This document shows positions 1-8,050 of a DNA stretch of 64,000 nucleotides, piece by piece. Origin of the DNA: Verrucomicrobiota bacterium (GTDB lineage Bacteria; Verrucomicrobiota; Verrucomicrobiia; Limisphaerales; UBA8199); NCBI GenBank assembly GCA_003176045.1, contig PSRM01000218.1:1-64000 (forward strand). The letters are read 5' to 3'. Numbering within the stretch: position 1 is the stretch's first letter; every line of letters starts with the position of its first letter. A program made the translations under genes and the position numbers. The notes below the pieces were generated by a model that was not told where the DNA came from, searched no databases, and saw nothing but the letters and a program-made list of their open reading frames with translations.

Positions 1-14
1 GTCAACAGCTACAC

Positions 15-116
15 CAGCGCAGGAATCTCGCCTGCGGGACGCGGCGCCCTTCCGCGGCAAGGCGTGACTGATAGAGCTCACAGGCGTGCTGACTCGCAGG
101 TGAGACTCCTGCGCTG
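15..116. repeat. Imperfect inverted repeat, [12 protein letters not shown] interspersed element
   Basis: Arms at 15-35 and 96-116 are inverted copies matching at 19 of 21 positions by eye. Read on the minus strand the right arm would encode a SAGVSPAS peptide, the same peptide found inserted in the gatA-like gene at about 18.51 kb. No gene is supported here. It is probably a dispersed palindromic element. Confidence 0.55.
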
Positions 117-123
117 GGTCCTG

Positions 124-283
124 CCTGGGAGCGCGGGCATCTTGCCCGCGTGTTTGAAACTTCGTCCTCCACTTCGTCCTGCACTTTGTCGAGTCATCTC
201 CGGCCCGAAAAAGAACGACAAAGTGGAGGACAAAGTGGAGGACAAAGCGGAGTCTCGCGGGCAGGATACCCGCGCTCCCCAGG
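124..283. repeat. Composite 160-bp inverted repeat
   Basis: The outer arms at 124-150 and 257-283 are near-complementary (cctgggagcgcggg facing cccgcgctccccagg). The inner arms are runs of a gtggaggacaaa-type unit facing its complement at about 169-191 and 217-245. The right end lies directly against the stop codon of the PDZ protein gene, so the element may also act as its transcription end. It looks like a small non-autonomous palindromic element. Confidence 0.55.
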
Positions 284-1339
284 TCAGCGTTTGAACTTAA
301 GCTGATCCCTGACCACACTCACCAGGCGCGGGGCCGAGTCCGGCGGGGCGTCCGCGGGCAAAACCTGAAGCTGAAGCGTTGTGCCGGGCGCGCCGCGGAC
401 CATTTGCACGATTTCCTGCAGCGACAGGTTGTGCGCGTCCACATAAGAGCTGTCGCCCTGCGCCACCGCCAGGATGCGGTCGCCTTTGTGAAACAGGCCG
501 CTCAACTCGGCGGGCCCATTCGGCACCAGATTGCCCACGACCGGGTAGCCCTCCTGCATCGCCAACTCGACACCGATTCCCACCGGCGCCACGCTGCGAA
601 TGGCTTTGAGCGCGCCCTCGCGCGTGCCGGGGTCTTCCACCTGCTCGGCGGTTTGCAGGGCGCTGGCTGTATCCTCTGCCGCCCAACCCGAAAAAAGTGA
701 GTTATAGAAGTCCCGCAACTCATTCGGGGCGAGCGACTCGCCCAAACCGAACGCCGCCGGCGCATCCGAGCTCACCAACCCGACGGCGATTTGTCCCAGC
801 AACGCAGCTCGGCCTGCGCCTTTTGTCAGCTCATCGGCCCAGAGCTTGCCCAGCTCCGGGTTTTTGGCCAATTCCATCCCTAACCCGGCTTCCAGGCCAT
901 AATCGGCAATGGCGCGCGCGCGTTCCTCCGGCCGCCGCAGATTGCCGTGGGTCCATTCCGTCGCCAGAGTTAACAACGCCGTCTCTCGTTCCGTGTCATT
1001 GGTCAATTGCTTCGCCGCCTGCAGGGCGGCTTTGGCCGCGCCCGCAGCCAGCGCGTGAAACTCTTCGCGAATTTGTGTCAGCCGCTCGAGTTTATCGGCG
1101 GCGCGGACTTTCTGTGCCGGAATTTGCGCAGCCGTCGGTTCGGCGGGCCTGGACCTGCTTGCGGGGGCCATGAGGCTCGATGGAGCCTTCATCGGCGCCG
1201 CCGGCTCAACGCTCTCGGCCGAGACTGAGCCGTGCGATTCCCGCGGCTCCGACTTCGAGCCATCTTTAGCGGGACGGAAAACAACCAGAAGCAGCGCCAG
1301 CCCCGCGCATCCGAGCAGCGCTAAAATCTTAGCTTTCAC
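284..1339 (-). CDS. Secreted or membrane-anchored PDZ-domain protein
   Basis: The 351-residue protein starts with MKAKILALLG followed by a hydrophobic stretch ending near residue 22, consistent with a signal peptide or single membrane anchor. A low-complexity Ser/Pro/Ala linker follows to about residue 75, then an Ala- and Glu-rich helical region. Residues about 249-345 form a PDZ-like domain with the usual hydrophobic pocket and GDRILAVAQG turn. PDZ domains bind C-terminal peptides in periplasmic proteases and their adaptors, but no protease domain is present, so this is more likely a substrate-binding or scaffold protein. It stands alone on the minus strand. The start is the only ATG before the signal-like segment. 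The exact function is unknown. Confidence 0.75.
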   Translation of the reverse strand: MKAKILALLGCAGLALLLVVFRPAKDGSKSEPRESHGSVSAESVEPAAPMKAPSSLMAPASRSRPAEPTAAQIPAQKVRAADKLERLTQIREEFHALAAGAAKAALQAAKQLTNDTERETALLTLATEWTHGNLRRPEERARAIADYGLEAGLGMELAKNPELGKLWADELTKGAGRAALLGQIAVGLVSSDAPAAFGLGESLAPNELRDFYNSLFSGWAAEDTASALQTAEQVEDPGTREGALKAIRSVAPVGIGVELAMQEGYPVVGNLVPNGPAELSGLFHKGDRILAVAQGDSSYVDAHNLSLQEIVQMVRGAPGTTLQLQVLPADAPPDSAPRLVSVVRDQLKFKR

Positions 1340-1444
1340 AGGTCACTTTCGCTTTCTTGTTTCGGGGGTTGCGTCAATAATCTAAGCCTCTTCCATTCGT
1401 TCAGTCCAGACCGAATTTCCGGCGCAACTCGGGGGCACTGGTTC

Positions 1445-1849
1445 TCAGGGCTCCCAGAGCCCTTGCTCTATCAATTCGGCCCGGAATTCTACGCGGCGCT
1501 CGGCATTCATTTGGAACAGCCAGACCGTTGCTCGCCCGGCGGCTGATCGCCCTCGAATGACCGCTCCAACGAGCTCGAAGTGGTCATCCCACCGATCCTG
1601 CCGTGGATTGAACAGGCGGACAATATCGCTGCTATCAGGATCAACGCCTGAAAGGTTCGTTCCTTTGTGTAGATTGCATCGGCTGCAGGCCCAGGCGAGA
1701 TTGGCTACATTGTCCGGGCCCCGGTGCTGGCGCGCGACAATATGCTCAACGTGAAAGGGCCCTGCCAGTTCGACCCAGTCAGGCAGCCGGCAATATTCGC
1801 AGCGGCGCTTTGCCCTGGCCCGGACCTGTCGGCGCACTTTTGCCGTCAT
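1445..1849 (-). CDS. HNH endonuclease
   Basis: The 134-residue protein carries a compact HNH fold. It has CEYC near residue 18, the catalytic HVEHIVA segment near residue 34, an N-x-A-x-AC pattern, and CSRCNLHKG near residue 55, giving four zinc-type cysteines and the catalytic His. HNH proteins of this length cut DNA with a divalent metal; many stand-alone copies have unknown cellular roles. The start codon overlaps the stop of the upstream small gene by one base (TGATG on the minus strand), so the two are probably translationally coupled. The same two-gene arrangement is common in cyanobacteria and planctomycetes. Confidence 0.85.
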   Translation of the reverse strand: MTAKVRRQVRARAKRRCEYCRLPDWVELAGPFHVEHIVARQHRGPDNVANLAWACSRCNLHKGTNLSGVDPDSSDIVRLFNPRQDRWDDHFELVGAVIRGRSAAGRATVWLFQMNAERRVEFRAELIEQGLWEP

Positions 1850-2121
1850 CAGGCGGGCTGCAAACCGGCGAGCCGCCTTCGGGCTTTGAGTTGGAGAGTG
1901 GCTACGATGTCGCTCATTTCCACAAGCGCCTCATATTCATCCCGCTCCCTGGGCGAGAGCCGTCCGGAAGTGGCCTTGGCGCCGAGCTTCTCCATTCGCC
2001 TTTGCACAAAAGCATCCTGGCGCAGTTCGCTCACCGCGCGAGCGGTGCTGGCGTCGAAGCAGCGGCTCAAAGATTCCAACACCCGATCCAGCGCGGTCCT
2101 TTGTTTTCGAGAACTAGCCAC
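1849..2121 (-). CDS. Small helical protein partnered with the HNH endonuclease
   Basis: This 90-residue basic, largely helical protein has a conserved-looking LSPRERDEYEALVE segment near residue 55 and a C-terminal QLKARRRLAG. It lies immediately upstream of the HNH gene and overlaps it by one base. Proteins of this kind regularly precede HNH endonucleases, and I recognise the pairing rather than a function. It may be a DNA-binding or regulatory partner of the nuclease. There is no signal peptide or membrane segment. Confidence 0.65.
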   Translation of the reverse strand: MASSRKQRTALDRVLESLSRCFDASTARAVSELRQDAFVQRRMEKLGAKATSGRLSPRERDEYEALVEMSDIVATLQLKARRRLAGLQPA

Positions 2122-2268
2122 ACGAATCTTCTAATCGCGAATCAGTTCTATGGCAAGCGGCAAGTACCACAAATCCATCCGAGCTTGACAGTGCGAACCG
2201 GAAAGCGCGAGTTTTGCCTCGCATGAGAGCGCCAAGTATGCGGAGCCGTGAAGAAATCCAAAAACCAT

Positions 2269-2353
2269 GTAGCAGCCGAGGTAACGAGGCTCTGAAATCT
2301 TTGTGCACGAGCAGGCTTCAAAATAATCAGAGCCTCGTTACCTCGGCTGCTAC
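2269..2353. repeat. 85-bp interspersed palindromic repeat, copy 1
   Basis: The element begins gtagcagccgaggtaacg and ends with the complementary cgttacctcggctgctac. The loop contains tgcacgagcagg. A second copy with the same loop, inverted, is at 2935-3019, and a diverged copy is at 12929-13012. The 25-base arms are nearly exact complements. It lies between an HNH operon and a secreted-protein gene. Confidence 0.9.
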
Positions 2354-2354
2354 A

Positions 2355-2885
2355 ATGATGCAGGTCGCGATGCTGCTTGCGGCACTGGTTGCGAATCCAG
2401 TGGCTCGGGCCGAGCCTTTGCAATCGGCCAACCCATTACCATTACTGGACCACCTGATTGGCCGATGGGTTTTGAGCGGCACGATTGCCGGCAAGAAAAC
2501 GACCCATAAAGTTTCGGCCGAATGGATCCTCAACCATGGTTACGTGCAGCTCCATGAACTCTCGCGGGAAAAGGTTGCCGGTGGCCGGCCTGCCTACGAG
2601 GCCCTGATTTTCATTTCGTTCGATTCTGGCGCAGACGAGTTTTCCTGCCTTTGGCTGGATTCTACCACTAACAGTGCCTTTACCCCGGAAGGGGTGGGCC
2701 ATGCGAAGGTCACTAAAGAGGCCCCAAATGCCATTCCATTTGTTTTCAAAGACAGCGCAGGCCATGTCACGTTCGAAAACACGTTTGTGTATGATCAAAA
2801 ATCCAACTCCTGGGAATGGATCATGGCAAATGTGACCGACGATAAAAAGAAACCATTCGGCCATGTCAGGCTGGTGAAGAAATAG
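2355..2885 (+). CDS. Secreted protein of unknown function, possible DUF1579-like/lipocalin-like fold
   Basis: The reading frame is open from 2214, but its first part is encoded by the 85-bp repeat. I place the start at the ATG at 2355, just after the repeat, because it is followed by a good signal peptide (MMQVAMLLAALVANPVARA, cleavage after about residue 19). The mature part has about 157 residues and is beta-rich, with LLDHLIGRWVLSG near its start, a pattern seen in secreted small-ligand or heme-binding barrel proteins. The C-terminal half carries FENTFVYDQKSNSWEW. No catalytic residues are recognisable. It is a single gene followed by another repeat copy. Confidence 0.6.
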   Translation: MMQVAMLLAALVANPVARAEPLQSANPLPLLDHLIGRWVLSGTIAGKKTTHKVSAEWILNHGYVQLHELSREKVAGGRPAYEALIFISFDSGADEFSCLWLDSTTNSAFTPEGVGHAKVTKEAPNAIPFVFKDSAGHVTFENTFVYDQKSNSWEWIMANVTDDKKKPFGHVRLVKK

Positions 2886-2934
2886 GGCCAAATAGAGTAT
2901 GAGAGCGCAAAGTCTGAGAAGGTGTGAATTAATT

Positions 2935-3019
2935 GTAGCAGCCGAGGTAACGAGGCTCTAATCTTTTGGTAACCTGCTCGTGCACAATAATTTCAGAGCC
3001 TCGTTACCTCGGCTGCTAC
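2935..3019. repeat. 85-bp interspersed palindromic repeat, copy 2 (inverted loop)
   Basis: The arms are the same as copy 1, but the internal loop is in the opposite orientation. It overlaps the apparent 5' end of the amidohydrolase frame, supplying its first 13 or so codons. Confidence 0.9.
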
Positions 3020-4353
3020 GAGGTTTTCGGATTTTTTCGCACCTTCTGCGCGTCGCAATCCTGCTTGTAACCATGATCGTGAATCCATTGCCCGGCAGCG
3101 AACCCGAACAGAAAACCGATTCCGAGGCGGCGCGGTCCCAATTTCTCCTCAAGCCCGCCCGTATCTTCGACACCGCCACCGGTCAGACCCATGCGGATTG
3201 GTCAGTACTGGTGGACGGAGATAAAATCGGCGCAGTCGGCCCCGCGGCGCAGGTTCCTTCGCCGACAAACGTAGTCGTGATCCCGCTGGCCGGAATGACC
3301 CTCCTTCCCGGCTTGATGGATCTGCACTCGCACATCTTCCTGCACCCCTACAACGAGGCCTCCTGGGACGACCAGGTGCTCAAGGAACCGGTCGCCTACC
3401 GGTCGGTGCGAGCGGTGTCGCACGTGAAGAACACATTGCTGGCCGGCTTCACTGTCCTGCGCGACCTGGGCACCGAAGGCGCTGGTTTCTCCGACCTCTC
3501 CATCAAACGCGCGATTAACGAGGGTTTGATTTCCGGGCCGCGGCTCCTGGTGGTGACCAAAGCCATCGTCGCCACCGCCAGTTATGGGCCCGGACCACGC
3601 GGTTACGCGGACAACGTCGTGTTGCCCAAAGGCGCCCAGGAAGCCAGCGGCATCCCGGAGATCATCAAAGCCGTGCGCGAGCAGGCCGGCATGGGAGCGG
3701 ATTGGATCAAGGTCTATGCGGACTATGGCCGCGGCCCATCGGGCCAACAAGTGCCCACCTTCAGTCTCGAGGAACTGCGCGCCCTGGTCGAGGAATCCCA
3801 CTCCGCGGGCAGGCCCGTGGCTGCCCACGCCACCACGCCCGAGGGCATGCGCCGTGCCATCGAGGCCGGAGTGGATTCCATCGAGCACGGATACAACGGC
3901 ACCAAGGAGGTATTTGGCCTCATGGCGTCCAAAGGTGTCGCCTACCTTCCCACTTTGACAGCCGTCGAAGCCTACGCCGAATATTTCCACGGATACAAAC
4001 CGGGAAAAGGTCCGCCCACCGCCGAAATGCAGCAGGCCCTTCAGGCTTTTCGTCTGGCCGTGGACAATCATGTCATTATCGGGCTGGGCAGCGACGTCGG
4101 CGTTTTTGAGCATGGCGCCAACTACCGCGAGTTGGAATGGATGGTCCGCGGCGGCATGACCCCCAGCCAGGCCATCGTTGCCGCCACCGCGACCAGTGCC
4201 CGAATTATCCGAATGGACAAAGAACTCGGCGCCATCCGCGCTGGATTCCTGGCCGACCTCGTCGCCGTGCCCGGCGACCCCACCACCAGCATCGAAGCTT
4301 TCCGCGACGTCCGCTTCGTGATGAAAGGCGGAGTGATCTACAAACGGCCCTGA
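2980..4353 (+). CDS. Metal-dependent amidohydrolase (imidazolonepropionase/Xaa-Pro dipeptidase-like)
   Basis: The 457-residue frame has the classic amidohydrolase layout: an N-terminal beta segment ([13 protein letters not shown]), the metal-binding LMDLHSHIF motif near residue 115, a [10 protein letters not shown] segment carrying the probable carboxylated Lys, [17 protein letters not shown] and SIEHGYN with metal-binding histidines, [12 protein letters not shown] with the catalytic Asp, and a C-terminal [16 protein letters not shown] strand. Family members hydrolyse C-N bonds of cyclic amides or dipeptides. Residues about 24-42 are hydrophobic and resemble a signal peptide, so it is probably exported. 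The true start is uncertain because the first codons come from the repeat; ATG 3073 or an unusual start codon are alternatives. The substrate cannot be named. Confidence 0.88.
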   Translation: MHNNFRASLPRLLRGFRIFSHLLRVAILLVTMIVNPLPGSEPEQKTDSEAARSQFLLKPARIFDTATGQTHADWSVLVDGDKIGAVGPAAQVPSPTNVVVIPLAGMTLLPGLMDLHSHIFLHPYNEASWDDQVLKEPVAYRSVRAVSHVKNTLLAGFTVLRDLGTEGAGFSDLSIKRAINEGLISGPRLLVVTKAIVATASYGPGPRGYADNVVLPKGAQEASGIPEIIKAVREQAGMGADWIKVYADYGRGPSGQQVPTFSLEELRALVEESHSAGRPVAAHATTPEGMRRAIEAGVDSIEHGYNGTKEVFGLMASKGVAYLPTLTAVEAYAEYFHGYKPGKGPPTAEMQQALQAFRLAVDNHVIIGLGSDVGVFEHGANYRELEWMVRGGMTPSQAIVAATATSARIIRMDKELGAIRAGFLADLVAVPGDPTTSIEAFRDVRFVMKGGVIYKRP

Positions 4354-4438
4354 GAAGAGAGAGGACAGAGAACAGAGGACAGAGGACAAAGTGGACATCA
4401 CCGGCTTGCACGTACACTCGCGAGGCGCCGCGGCGGGT

Positions 4439-4510
4439 CGGAGGAGCGGACGGCCCCGTCCGCGTGGTTGTTTCGGGTAAGCCGCGCGGACGAGGCCGTC
4501 CGCTCCTCCG
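4439..4510. repeat. Palindromic repeat with cggaggagcggacgg arms
   Basis: The arms cggaggagcggacggc and gccgtccgctcctccg are exact complements over 16 bases, with a second inner complementary stretch (gtccgcg/cgcggac). It sits between the amidohydrolase and the peptidase. It differs in sequence from the 85-bp family. Confidence 0.8.
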
Positions 4511-4558
4511 ATTTGCTAAGGCTTGTCCTCGCGCCACAAATCCCCTATAAAGAAAGGC

Positions 4559-7500
4559 ATGTTCCCAAATCGCAGAATCTCTTTGGTGGCGGCGTTTGCC
4601 GCCGTAATGGCGCCCCTCGACGGTTCGACCGCGCTCGCGCTGGCCGACGGCTTTTATCGCTACCCAACGATTGGCGGCGGGGCGATCGTCTTTGCGGCTG
4701 AGGGGGACCTGTGGAAAGTGCCGGTCTCGGGCGGGGTTGCCTTGCGGCTGACGGCTTACGAAGGCGAGGAAGCGTTTCCGAAGCTTTCACCGGATGGCAA
4801 GATGCTTGCCTTCACGGCGCAATATGAAGGCAACGACGACGTGTATGTGATGCCGGCGACCGGCGGCGAACCAGTGCGGCTTACATTTCATCCGGCGCCC
4901 GACCAGACTCTAGGTTGGACGTCCGATGGCAAGGTCCTGTTCCGCAGCCGGCGCGACACGCCAAACAACGATTTCCGCATTTACTCGGTCTCACCCGAGG
5001 GCGGCCTTCCGGATTTGATCCCTCTGGAACCAGCAGCGTGGATCAGCTTCGAGCCTGGTGGCAAGCGGGTCGCGTTCCAAAAACTCGGCCTGGAGTTCCA
5101 TAACTGGAAGCGATACAAAGGCGGCGAAGCGGAAAAGATTTACGTCGGTACTATCCAGGACAACACGTTCTCGGAAGTGAGCCGTTACGATGGCAAAAAC
5201 GCCTTCCCGATGTGGGCGCCAGATGGCCGGATTTACTTTGTTACCGACCGATGGGGTCGGCCGAACCTGGGCTCGATGAAGCCCGATGGCAGCGACGTCA
5301 AACGGCTGACGAAATTCGAAGATTACGACGTGCGCTGGCCTGCGATGGGCGATGGCAAGATCGTCTATCAGCACAAGATGGACATCTGGCTTTATGATCT
5401 GGCCACGGGAGCGAACCAAATGGTGCCAATCACGCTGCCCAGCGACCGGCTGCAGGTGCGAGAAAAGTTCGTTGATCCAAAGGCCTACTTGCGGGGCTGG
5501 GGTCTCTCGAAGGACGGCGAACGCATCGCGCTGGAGACGCGCGGCGACCTGTTTGTGGCGCGCACAAAAAAGAAGGGGCTGATCCGGCGGCTCACCGAGG
5601 GAAGCGAATCGCGCAGCCGGGCGCCGGCGTTCTCGCCCGACGGCAAGCAAGTGGCGGCGTGGACGGAAGTGAACGGCGAGGAGCAACTGATTTTGCACGC
5701 GGCGGACAACTCGGAGCCGCCCAGACAGATCGGCACAATGGCACCGGGCTGGCACCTGGCGCCGGTTTGGTCCCCGGACGGCAAGCGCATCGCGTGGGGC
5801 GACCAGAATTACGACATCCACGTCACCGATGTGGGAACCGGGGAGAACATACTGGTGGACCACGCGGAATGGGAAATCAATCATTATACCTGGTCGCCGG
5901 ACAGCCGCTACCTGGCATACGAATTAATGCAAACGAACCTGTTTTCCCAGGTCCGGATTTGGGACGGCCAGACAAAAAAGAAATACGATGCAACCGAGCC
6001 ATTCTACAACTCGAGCTGCCCGGCCTGGGATCCGAAAGGCAAGTATCTATACTTCCTTTCCGACCGCTATATCAATCCGTTCCTTGACAAGTTCGAAGCC
6101 CGCTTCATTGTGAACGACGCGACGCTGCCCTGTGTGCTGGCTTTGCAGGCGGATGGGACGCTGCCGTTTGCGCCACGCGGCGATACCGATCCCGAAAAAC
6201 CCAAGGACAAAAAAGAGAAGGAGAAATCGGAGAAGGATAAGGATAAAGACAAGGACAAAGATCAGAAAAGCAAAGCTGACAAAGAAGAGGAGGAAAAGAT
6301 CGAGCCGATTCGGATTGATTTCGATGGTCTAATGGATCGATTCGTCCAGGTGCCGGTCGAGCCGGGTAATTACTCGGATTTGGTTGCATTGGACGGGAAG
6401 CTGCATTGGCTCAAGAGTCCGAATCGCGGGATGATGCCCTACGATTCTGAGGACCCGGAGGAAGCGCCGGCGGCCAGCCTGGAAACCTACAATATCGAGA
6501 AGGAGAAACTTTCGACTATCACCTCCGGCGTGAAGGCCTACGAGGTTTCGCTCGACCATAAGGTCCTGGTGTACCAAACCAAAGACGGCTTTACACGCAT
6601 CGAAGCCGGCGCCAAAGAGGCGCCCAAAGACGATGACGCGAAAGAGGCGAAAGTGGATCTCTCGGGCTGGTCACTGAGCGTCAACCCACGCGCCGAGTGG
6701 AAGCAGGAACTGCACGAGGCCTGGCGCTTGCAGCGCGATTTCTTTTACGATCCCAAAATGCACGGCGTGGACTGGGAAGCGGTATGGAAGCAATACGGCT
6801 CGCTGGCCGACCGCATCGGGTCGCGCGGCGACCTGGCAGATTGCCTGGGCGAGATGTTCGGCGAGCTCAACGTGGGCCACGCCTATCACGGCGGCGGCGA
6901 TGTGCGCAGCGGCAAAAAGATCGGCACCGGCCTGCTGGCCGCCGATTTGCGTTACGACCCCGCGACCGGCTTTTGGCAAATCCAGAAGATTTTCCGCGGC
7001 GATTTCCCGATGCCGAATTGGACCTCGCCATTGTCGCGGCCTGACCTGCGCGTCAAGGCAGGACAATGGCTGGTGGCCATTGACGGCAGGCCGTTGGCGA
7101 AAGGGGAAGATTATCTGAAACGATTGGCCAACCGGGCAGGCCAGGAAGTGGAACTGTCGCTTAACGATGCGCCCGCACTCAAAGGGGCACGACGGATTGT
7201 GGTGAAAACCGTGGCCGAAGACACGCGGGTTCGTTATGCGGATTGGGTGCGGCAGAACCGGGAGTACGTGGATAAAAAGAGCAGCGGCCAGATCGGTTAT
7301 ATTCACCTGTATGACATGAGCAACCGGGGCCTGCGCCAATTTGCTCGCGATTACCCTGCCCAGGCCCGCAAACGCGGGTTGATCATGGATGACCGCTGGA
7401 ACCACGGCGGCTTCGTCGCGCCGATGATCCTGGCGCACCTGGACCGGAAGATCCTGGCCATTGGCGGCACGCGGCACGGGAACATTGATACCGTCCCGTC

Positions 7501-7909
7501 CCACGCATTCAGCGGTTACATGGCCTGTCTCATCAACCGGCAGGGTGGCAGTGATTGCGAAACATTTGCGTTAGGCTTCAAGCAATTCCAGCTCGGACCG
7601 GTCATCGGCACGCGCACCTGGGGCGGTTGGGTCGGAATTCGCGGCGATAAGCCGCTGCGCGACGGCGGCATGATCACCCAACCTGAGTTCGGCGGCTGGG
7701 ACCCGAAAGGCAAAGATTGGATCATCGAAGGTCATGGCGTAGATCCGGACGTGGAACTTGATCTGAATGCGGACGGCTTGATTCACGCCAATGACGTTCA
7801 ATTGGACTACGCCGTTGAGAATCTGCTGAAGCAAATTGCCAAAGACCCGCGCGACCTCTGCCCTGCGCCGCCCATCCGGCCGCGGCCACTCCAGCCCGTG
7901 GGCGACTAG
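4559..7909 (+). CDS. Tricorn-type S41 family peptidase, secreted
   Basis: The protein has about 1116 residues. I choose ATG 4559 because it opens a signal peptide (MFPNRRISLVAAFAAVMAPL); the frame extends upstream only through a TTG. The N-terminal 540 residues form WD/PD40-like beta-propeller blades with repeated SPDGK-type turns. A Lys/Glu/Asp low-complexity insert follows at about 540-582. The C-terminal third holds a core domain (GELNVGHAYH, with the likely catalytic His near residue 774), a PDZ-like segment (LVAIDGRPLAKG), and the S41 catalytic part with GGSDCETFA (nucleophile Ser near 998) and WIIEGHGVDPD (likely Glu). Tricorn-like enzymes degrade oligopeptides. This one is probably periplasmic or extracellular. 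A palindrome follows the stop codon. Confidence 0.93.
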   Translation: MFPNRRISLVAAFAAVMAPLDGSTALALADGFYRYPTIGGGAIVFAAEGDLWKVPVSGGVALRLTAYEGEEAFPKLSPDGKMLAFTAQYEGNDDVYVMPATGGEPVRLTFHPAPDQTLGWTSDGKVLFRSRRDTPNNDFRIYSVSPEGGLPDLIPLEPAAWISFEPGGKRVAFQKLGLEFHNWKRYKGGEAEKIYVGTIQDNTFSEVSRYDGKNAFPMWAPDGRIYFVTDRWGRPNLGSMKPDGSDVKRLTKFEDYDVRWPAMGDGKIVYQHKMDIWLYDLATGANQMVPITLPSDRLQVREKFVDPKAYLRGWGLSKDGERIALETRGDLFVARTKKKGLIRRLTEGSESRSRAPAFSPDGKQVAAWTEVNGEEQLILHAADNSEPPRQIGTMAPGWHLAPVWSPDGKRIAWGDQNYDIHVTDVGTGENILVDHAEWEINHYTWSPDSRYLAYELMQTNLFSQVRIWDGQTKKKYDATEPFYNSSCPAWDPKGKYLYFLSDRYINPFLDKFEARFIVNDATLPCVLALQADGTLPFAPRGDTDPEKPKDKKEKEKSEKDKDKDKDKDQKSKADKEEEEKIEPIRIDFDGLMDRFVQVPVEPGNYSDLVALDGKLHWLKSPNRGMMPYDSEDPEEAPAASLETYNIEKEKLSTITSGVKAYEVSLDHKVLVYQTKDGFTRIEAGAKEAPKDDDAKEAKVDLSGWSLSVNPRAEWKQELHEAWRLQRDFFYDPKMHGVDWEAVWKQYGSLADRIGSRGDLADCLGEMFGELNVGHAYHGGGDVRSGKKIGTGLLAADLRYDPATGFWQIQKIFRGDFPMPNWTSPLSRPDLRVKAGQWLVAIDGRPLAKGEDYLKRLANRAGQEVELSLNDAPALKGARRIVVKTVAEDTRVRYADWVRQNREYVDKKSSGQIGYIHLYDMSNRGLRQFARDYPAQARKRGLIMDDRWNHGGFVAPMILAHLDRKILAIGGTRHGNIDTVPSHAFSGYMACLINRQGGSDCETFALGFKQFQLGPVIGTRTWGGWVGIRGDKPLRDGGMITQPEFGGWDPKGKDWIIEGHGVDPDVELDLNADGLIHANDVQLDYAVENLLKQIAKDPRDLCPAPPIRPRPLQPVGD

Positions 7910-7942
7910 TGCCTCATTGCACAAATAAGCGATATCCGGAAC

Positions 7943-7998
7943 GCCGCGTGAGGGCACGCGGCCTACAGGACCTTGCAGGCCGCGTGCCCTCACGCGGC
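7943..7998. terminator. Strong GC-rich palindrome between convergent genes
   Basis: The arms gccgcgtgagggcacgcggc and its complement at 7977-7998 form a stem of about 22 bp with a 12-base loop. It lies 34 bases after the tricorn-type stop codon and before the convergent BNR-protein gene. No T-tract follows, so it may be a dispersed repeat doubling as a bidirectional transcription end rather than a textbook intrinsic terminator. Confidence 0.55.
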
Positions 7999-8050
7999 AC
8001 TATCGCTAACTTTTGCAAGCAAGCACTAGTTTCCCATTTTTTTGACATTC

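Noticed and set aside
3202..4401. 399-residue minus-strand frame opposite the amidohydrolase
   Set aside because: It is a GC-frame shadow of the well-supported amidohydrolase and has no family signature.
6180..6305. Lys/Glu-rich tract in the tricorn-type gene as a frameshift artefact
   Set aside because: The frame is continuous on both sides and such charged linkers occur between propeller and protease domains.
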